Of a stretch of DNA of 34,963 nt, positions 29,024-34,963 are shown one piece after another. Every line of letters begins with the position of its first letter. The stretch's first letter is position 1. The DNA is from Clostridia bacterium (lineage in GTDB: Bacteria > Bacillota > Clostridia > TANB77 > CAG-508), in contig JAAWGB010000018.1 in assembly GCA_022795075.1 (NCBI GenBank), forward strand, positions 1 through 34,963, read 5' to 3'. The position numbers were made by a program, and so were the translations under genes. The notes beneath the pieces are model-generated. The model saw only the letters and a list, made by a program, of their open reading frames with translations. It was not told the DNA's origin and ran no database searches.

Positions 29024-29560
29024 TTAGATAAGTTGTAAAATTGCAACTTCTGCTCCGTCTCCTCTTCTTGGTCCTGCTTTGATGATACGTGTGTATCCTC
29101 CTACATTTTTGCCTGCATATTTTGGAGCTATTTCATTGAATAGTTTTGATGGTAAATCAATGTTGTTTCCTTCGCTATCTTTTACTTTGTTTACTTTTCT
29201 CATGATTTTTCTTCTAGCATTTAATCTTGTTGGCATGTCTTTTTGTCTTTTTTCGGTTTTTTCTTCTTTTACTACTTTTAAGTATTCTTTACCATTTTTA
29301 CTTTTTACTAATTCTGTTTCTTTGTTTCCTTTTGCATCTAATTTAGCTTTTACTACTTTAACATCTACCATTTCAAAGTTGTCTTTTTCTTTAATAGCAA
29401 GTGATATGATGCTATCTGCAATAGATTTTACTTCTTTTGCTCTTGCTAATGTTGTTTCTACTTTTCCATGCATAATTAAGTCTGTTGTTAAAGTTTTTAA
29501 CATTGCCATTCTTATGTCTGTTGTTCTACCTAATTTTCTATTTGTAGCCAATTTTTTCAC
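29024..29560 (-). CDS. rplQ: 50S ribosomal protein L17, with an internal insertion
   Basis: RKLGRTTDIRMAMLKTLTTDLI..GGYTRIIKAGPRRGDGAEVAILQLI. Confidence 0.95.
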   Translation of the reverse strand: MKKLATNRKLGRTTDIRMAMLKTLTTDLIMHGKVETTLARAKEVKSIADSIISLAIKEKDNFEMVDVKVVKAKLDAKGNKETELVKSKNGKEYLKVVKEEKTEKRQKDMPTRLNARRKIMRKVNKVKDSEGNNIDLPSKLFNEIAPKYAGKNVGGYTRIIKAGPRRGDGAEVAILQLI

Positions 29561-29600
29561 CTTCCTTTAACTTTTTAAACATTCTTGTTCTCTATTTGTA

Positions 29601-30548
29601 TTATTCGTCTTCAGTAGCAAAATCTAATCCTAATGAATGTAATTTTGCTGTTACTTCGTCAAACGATTTTTTACCTAAATTTCTTACTTTCATCATGTCA
29701 GTTTCAGATTTATTGGTTAAATCTTCAACTGTGCCAATTCCAGCTCTTTTTAAACAGTTGAATGATCTTACTGATAGTTCTAATTCTTCAATTGACATTT
29801 CTAGTACTTTTTCTTTTTTTGATTCTTCTTTTTCAATCATAACTTGAGTATTTTTTGTAGCTTCTGATAAGTCAATAAATAATTCTAAATGTCCTGTCAT
29901 TACTTTTGCTGCTAAACTTAATGCTTCATGCGCTTTTATACTTCCATCTGTCCATACTTCAATTACTAATTTATCATAGTCTACCATTTGTCCTACTCTC
30001 GTATTTTCTACTTGATAGTTAACTTTTTTTACTGGTGTATAGATAGAATCGATTGGAAGTACTGATATATCCTGATTTGCTTTTTTATTTTTGTCAGCAG
30101 AATTATATCCTCTTCCTCTATCTGCTGTCATTTCCATTTTTAGGTTTCCACCTTCAGAAATGGTAGCAATATGTAATTCTGGGTTTAAGATTTCGACAGT
30201 TCCATCTGTGATGATGTCTGCTGCTGTTACTTCTCCTTCTCCCTTGACGTCAATTCTTAAAACTTTTTCTTCGTTTTCGTCAAATTTTAATCTAACATTT
30301 TTCAAGTTAACAATGATTTCAGGTACATCTTCTACTATGTTTGGAATTGTAGAAAATTCATGTAATACTCCATCTATTTTTACGCCTGTTATACTACAAC
30401 CTGGAAGTGATGAAAGCAAAATTCTTCTTAAAGAATTTCCTATCGTTACTCCATAACCTCTTTCTAATGGTTCACATACAAATTTTGCATAGTTATTTGC
30501 ATCATCTACTTCTAGACATTCAATATTTGGCTTTTCAAATTCTATCAT
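29601..30548 (-). CDS. rpoA: RNA polymerase alpha subunit
   Basis: [25 protein letters not shown]; alpha-[20 protein letters not shown]. Confidence 0.98.
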   Translation of the reverse strand: MIEFEKPNIECLEVDDANNYAKFVCEPLERGYGVTIGNSLRRILLSSLPGCSITGVKIDGVLHEFSTIPNIVEDVPEIIVNLKNVRLKFDENEEKVLRIDVKGEGEVTAADIITDGTVEILNPELHIATISEGGNLKMEMTADRGRGYNSADKNKKANQDISVLPIDSIYTPVKKVNYQVENTRVGQMVDYDKLVIEVWTDGSIKAHEALSLAAKVMTGHLELFIDLSEATKNTQVMIEKEESKKEKVLEMSIEELELSVRSFNCLKRAGIGTVEDLTNKSETDMMKVRNLGKKSFDEVTAKLHSLGLDFATEDE

Positions 30549-30661
30549 TCTTACCTCCTAAATTTTAGGAATATTTTTCCCAAACTTTTTAAAAAATTTA
30601 TAGGCCTTTTCGTAAAATTCTTAAAGTTTTTATATCACTTTTTTGTTTACTTTTTACCTTA

Positions 30662-31288
30662 TTATTTTGAGTAAAGCTCTACTATTAAATGTTCTTCGAT
30701 TGGAATATCAATATCTTCTCTAGCGGCTAATCTAATAACTTTTCCAGTTACATTTTCGCTATTTTTTTCTAACCATGCTGGTATTGGTCTTTTACTTGAT
30801 TCTTCTACATTTATTTTGATAGTAGCATTTCCTTTTTTACTTTCTCTTATTGTGATAACATCTCCTGCTTTTACTAAGTAAGATGGAATATCAACTTTTT
30901 TACCATTTACTTCGAATTGTGCATGATTTACAAATTGTCTTGCTTGTGCTCTAGATGTTCCAAATCCTAATCTATAAACAACATTGTCTAATCTACTTTC
31001 TAATATTTGTAATAAGTTTTCACCTGTTACTCCTTTTTTATTAGAAGCCATTTCAAAGTATTTTCTAAATTGTTTCTCTCCTACTCCATAATATGCTTTT
31101 GTTTTTTGTTTTTCTCTTAACTGTGTTCCGTATTCAGAAAGTTTTGCTCTTTTTTGTCCATGTTGTCCTGGTGCATAGTTTCTTCTTGAAATACTACATT
31201 TATCGGTATAACATCTTTCACCTTTTAAGAACAATTTTTGTCCTTCTCTACGGCATCTACGACATTGCTCGTCTTTATATCTTGCCAT
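30662..31288 (-). CDS. rpsD: 30S ribosomal protein S4
   Basis: [29 protein letters not shown]. Confidence 0.98.
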   Translation of the reverse strand: MARYKDEQCRRCRREGQKLFLKGERCYTDKCSISRRNYAPGQHGQKRAKLSEYGTQLREKQKTKAYYGVGEKQFRKYFEMASNKKGVTGENLLQILESRLDNVVYRLGFGTSRAQARQFVNHAQFEVNGKKVDIPSYLVKAGDVITIRESKKGNATIKINVEESSKRPIPAWLEKNSENVTGKVIRLAAREDIDIPIEEHLIVELYSK

Positions 31289-31382
31289 TATTTTTTACTC
31301 CTTTCACTTTTTTAAGACTATACTTCATATGTTTGATTGTATAGATTCTCTTCAACACATAATCTGTTTTCCAAAATGTATT

Positions 31383-31778
31383 TTACACTCTTCTTCTTTT
31401 TGGTGGTCTACAACCATTATGTGGGATTGGTGTTACATCTTTAATACTACTTAATTCTAGTCCAGCTGTTTGAAGAGCACGAATTGCTGCTTCTCTACCT
31501 GAACCTGGTCCTTTTACAAATACTTCAACTGATTTTAATCCATGTTCCATAGCAGCTTTAGCAGCTGTTTCTGCAACTTGACCTGCTGCATATGGTGTAC
31601 TTTTTCTAGATCCTTTAAATCCTAATTCTCCAGCACTTCCCCATGAAATTGCATTTCCTTGTGTATCTGTAATTGTAACGATTGTATTATTAAAACTAGA
31701 ATGAATATGTGCTGCTCCTTTTTCAATGTTTTTTCTATTTCTTCTAGCTACTTTTTTAGTTGTTACATTTTTAGCCAT
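31383..31778 (-). CDS. rpsK: 30S ribosomal protein S11
   Basis: [34 protein letters not shown]. Confidence 0.98.
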   Translation of the reverse strand: MAKNVTTKKVARRNRKNIEKGAAHIHSSFNNTIVTITDTQGNAISWGSAGELGFKGSRKSTPYAAGQVAETAAKAAMEHGLKSVEVFVKGPGSGREAAIRALQTAGLELSSIKDVTPIPHNGCRPPKRRRV

Positions 31779-31848
31779 TTTGCTTTTTCCTCCTTATTCA
31801 AAATTTCATCTTGAACTTTTTTTATATCTTCGCATAATTTACATTATA

Positions 31849-31996
31849 AATCAATTTTATATTGGGAAATTGATTAGAATTGGTATATTGTGCATTTGGT
31901 GATACTGTTAGCTTAGCTATTACAGTATCAGTATGCAAGTGAATTTGTATTCATTTACAACCTTTTTTAATTTAGCTGAAAGTGTACATTGGTACA
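31849..31996. repeat. Run of four short hairpins in the rpsM-rpsK spacer
   Basis: 31849-31875, 31900-31930, 31940-31953, 31983-31996. Confidence 0.75.
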
Positions 31997-32112
31997 TCGA
32001 CGTTTTTAATTTTACAATCTTACTTTCGTTCAATTGCATAAGCTATCTGTAATTCGCTTCCCTCACACAGCTAACTTAAAATGTACAAGATTCCGATTAT
32101 AATCGATTTCTA

Positions 32113-32481
32113 CTATTTTTTGCTCTTACTAACCAACTTTCTAGGACCTTTTCTAGTTCTAGCATTTGTTTTGGTTCTTTGACCTCTAACTGGAAGACCT
32201 TTTCTATGTCTTAATCCTCTGTAGCATCCAATTTCAGTAAGTCTTTTGATGTTAAGAGCAACTTCTCTTCTTAAGTCACCTTCAACTGTATACTCTTCAT
32301 CCATAACTTTTCTAATGTCATTTACTTGGTCATCTGTTAAATCTTTAATTCTAGTATCTAAATTAATACCAGCTTTTGCAAGAATTTTTCTAGAACTTGA
32401 TACTCCTATACCATATATGTAAGTAAGTCCTATTTCAACTCTTTTTTCTTTTGGTAAATCTACTCCTGCTATACGAGCCAT
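32113..32481 (-). CDS. rpsM: 30S ribosomal protein S13
   Basis: [41 protein letters not shown]; start reset to 32481. Confidence 0.97.
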   Translation of the reverse strand: MARIAGVDLPKEKRVEIGLTYIYGIGVSSSRKILAKAGINLDTRIKDLTDDQVNDIRKVMDEEYTVEGDLRREVALNIKRLTEIGCYRGLRHRKGLPVRGQRTKTNARTRKGPRKLVSKSKK

Positions 32482-32678
32482 ATTTTTTTGCACCTCCAAA
32501 TTATTTATCATTCATTCTATTTTGTTTGTCCTAAAATAATAAAGGTGAAATGCACTGGTGTTTACCCCAGCCTCTTTAAAATTTCAGAACAATCTATATA
32601 AACACAAATTTGATATGGAAATCCTTTAAAGGGTTTCACAGCCGCTACCGAATTTTGTGTTTTTAACATGTTAAGGAA

Positions 32679-32792
32679 TTAACCTTGTCTTTGTTTGTGT
32701 TTAGGGTTTTCGCAAATAACTCTAATGACACCTTTTCTTTTTATAATTTTACACTTGTCACATATTTTCTTTACAGATGGTCTTACTTTCAT
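32679..32792 (-). CDS. rpmJ: 50S ribosomal protein L36 (missed by the ORF track)
   Basis: Reverse strand reads [37 protein letters not shown]. Confidence 0.97.
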   Translation of the reverse strand: MKVRPSVKKICDKCKIIKRKGVIRVICENPKHKQRQG

Positions 32793-32933
32793 TTTTTGCA
32801 CCTCTCTTTCAAATGTCAGTGGACTTCTTTTTTTAGTAAGTTTCTAAAATAAAAACATCACTTTTGTTAGTTTAACATTTTAAGTTTTATGGTCCTCTGT
32901 ACGATATATTTTAGTGGGTTAATTTTAACAATT

Positions 32934-33149
32934 TTATTTTGCTCTCCAAGTGATTCTTCCTTTTGTTAAATCATAAGGTGATAACTCAACTTTCACCTTA
33001 TCTCCTGGTAAAATTTTGATATAATTCATTCTTAATTTCCCAGATATATGAGCTAATATTTGATGTCCATTTTCAAGTTCTACTTTGAAGTTTGTATTTG
33101 GTAACGATTCTACAACCGTTCCTTCTACTTCAATAACATCTTCTTTTGC
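32934..33149 (-). CDS. infA: Translation initiation factor IF-1, probable TTG start
   Basis: (L)[38 protein letters not shown]; aaggagggagaaagaaTTG. Confidence 0.95.
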   Translation of the reverse strand, partial: AKEDVIEVEGTVVESLPNTNFKVELENGHQILAHISGKLRMNYIKILPGDKVKVELSPYDLTKGRITWRAK

Positions 33150-33240
33150 CAATTCTTTCTCCCTCCTTAAAGAGCTTTTCATTGATTTTAGGGCAAAATA
33201 TCGCTATTTTGCTTTTTAACTTCTGTATTATACATCATTT

Positions 33241-34011
33241 TTAAAGTATTGTCAATATTTCTGGCTCTTTTTCTGTAATTAAAATTGTATTTTCATAATG
33301 AGCTGCCAAACTACCATCTTCTGTAACAATTGTCCAACCATCTTCTAATTCTAAAATATTGGGTTTTCCTGCAATTACCATAGGTTCTATGGCTAATGTC
33401 ATACCTGGTTCTAAACGAATACCTCTTCCAGCTTTCCCATAATTCGGAATTCCTGGATCTTCGTGCATTTGCTTACCAATTCCATGTCCTTGAAATTCTC
33501 TTATTACAGCATATCCTTGTGAATGTACATATTCTCCAATAGCATGACATACATCACCAATTCTATTTCCTGCTTTGGCATATTGAATCCCTTCAAAAAA
33601 TGCCTGCTTGGTTACTTCTATCAACTCTTTTGCATCTTTAGAAGCATTTCCTACTATAAAAGTTCTTGCCGCATCGCCATTATATCCATTTTTTAAAGCC
33701 ACTGTATCAATACTAACCACATCACCATCTTTTAAAATTCTATTTTTAGATGGAATTCCATGAATCACTTCATCATTAATAGATACACAAATAGAAGCAG
33801 GAAAAGGGGGCACACCTCGAATGCCAATGTCATATCCTTTTTCTGCTGGAATGGCACCCAAACTTCTCATTTTACGTTCTGCCATTTGGTCTAATTCCCA
33901 AGTTGACATACCTGGTTTTATCTTTTCTTCTAATTCTTGATAGGTCAATGCAACCACTTTGCATACTTCACGCATTAATTCAATCTCTTTTTTTGATTTA
34001 ATGGTTACCAC
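33241..34011 (-). CDS. map: Methionine aminopeptidase type I
   Basis: MVTIKSKKEIELMR..GHGIGKQMHEDPGIPNYG. Confidence 0.98.
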   Translation of the reverse strand: MVTIKSKKEIELMREVCKVVALTYQELEEKIKPGMSTWELDQMAERKMRSLGAIPAEKGYDIGIRGVPPFPASICVSINDEVIHGIPSKNRILKDGDVVSIDTVALKNGYNGDAARTFIVGNASKDAKELIEVTKQAFFEGIQYAKAGNRIGDVCHAIGEYVHSQGYAVIREFQGHGIGKQMHEDPGIPNYGKAGRGIRLEPGMTLAIEPMVIAGKPNILELEDGWTIVTEDGSLAAHYENTILITEKEPEILTIL

Positions 34012-34043
34012 TTTAACTCGTCTCCCTTAATTCTTATATTCTA

Positions 34044-34709
34044 TTACTTTTTTATATCTTTTATGATATCTTCTGCTACATCTTTTCCCATTCTATTAAC
34101 AGATTCACTTACTACTTCTGTTCTTAGTACTCCTTTTTGCTTATAATACTCTACTAATGGGCTAGTTTGTTCTTCATAAATTTTTAATCTTTTATTGATT
34201 GCTTCTGGATTTGAGTCATCTTCTCTTTGTTTTAAAGCTGCTCCACATTTATCACATACCCCTTCTACTTTTGGTGGGTTAAGTTTTATGTTATAAGTTG
34301 TTTTACATTCTTGATTCGTACATACTCTTCTTGTTAACATTCTATCAATTAGTTCTTCTTTTGGTGTTGATAAATTAATAACTAAGTCTACTTTTTTTCC
34401 TAATTTTACTAAAATTTCATCTAATTTTTCTGCTTGTGCTGTTGTTCTTGGGAAACCATCTAATATAGCACCATCTTTTGCATCTTCTTGATTTAATCTA
34501 TCTACTACCATTGGAACTGTTATTTCGTCTGGCACTAATTCTCCTTTTGATGTATATTTCTCCGCTTCTACTCCTAACTCAGTTTTTTCACTAATATTTT
34601 TTCTGAAAATATCTCCTGTAGCAATTTGTGGCCATGCAGTTTGCTTGCTTATCATCCCTGCAATGGTTCCTTTTCCTGTTCCTTGTGCTCCTAACATTAT
34701 AATTACCAT
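34044..34709 (-). CDS. adk: Adenylate kinase with zinc-binding LID
   Basis: MLGAQGTGKGTIAGMISK; LID CTNQECKTTYN..CDKCGAALKQREDD. Confidence 0.98.
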   Translation of the reverse strand: MVIIMLGAQGTGKGTIAGMISKQTAWPQIATGDIFRKNISEKTELGVEAEKYTSKGELVPDEITVPMVVDRLNQEDAKDGAILDGFPRTTAQAEKLDEILVKLGKKVDLVINLSTPKEELIDRMLTRRVCTNQECKTTYNIKLNPPKVEGVCDKCGAALKQREDDSNPEAINKRLKIYEEQTSPLVEYYKQKGVLRTEVVSESVNRMGKDVAEDIIKDIKK

Positions 34710-34878
34710 TTGACTTTTCTCCTATCTTATTTTAAAATTAAGATTATTTTATTTTTAGTCCTCTTAAAAAAACGCAACTAATAATCTTTATCATATTTAC
34801 TAATTATGTGATTTACTTTATACTATCAACCTAAAGTTTTTCCCAAAAAGAAAAACAGTGAATGGAAAGTAATTGAAG

Positions 34879-34957
34879 TAGAAATTCTTAATTTATTTTA
34901 TGGAAAATGTTCAAACTTGTTTTGAAAGGGTGCCATAAAATAAATTTAGAAGTTCTA
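34879..34957. repeat. 79-bp inverted repeat, 25-nt arms with 2 mismatches
   Basis: tagaaattcttaatttattttatgg ... ccataaaataaatttagaagttcta. Confidence 0.85.
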
Positions 34958-34963
34958 TGAAAA

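Overview
This is a low-GC Firmicutes/Clostridia-type chromosomal window, almost all coded on the minus strand. Its right end (about 29.0-34.7 kb) is the 3' part of the ribosomal-protein/alpha operon: adk-map-infA-rpmJ-rpsM-rpsK-rpsD-rpoA-rplQ. Moving left there are recD2 (disrupted), a ComF-like gene, a KAP-type P-loop NTPase, spoVT, a cluster of prepilin-like/secreted surface proteins, a short alaS, a HIT gene, a WYL regulator with two GyrI-like genes, a sortase, ligA, a replication-relaxation-like wHTH protein, and a packed island of small nucleotide/phosphate-handling enzymes. That island holds four NUDIX, two HAD, one HD, an FMN-reductase-like gene, an AAA ATPase, and decayed IMPase, MBL and HAM1 genes. 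The strongest unexplained signal is a repeated promoter layout, AGTGAAC(C/T)GTAAC-N30-TTGAC(A/G)-N17-TA(A/C)AAT, found at exactly the same spacing before all three transcription units of the prepilin-like/secreted cluster. Two of the three copies form the ends of a 247-bp palindromic element with 57-nt arms, and related elements lie between recD2 and comF. Other signals are a second inverted-repeat element built from the 'GGTGCCTGTCCCC' repeat, a hairpin-rich rpsM-rpsK spacer, a shared palindromic operator in the WYL/GyrI locus, tandem attenuator-like hairpins, and several single-base frameshifts in otherwise recognisable genes. Family assignments come from reading motifs by eye; no database search was run.
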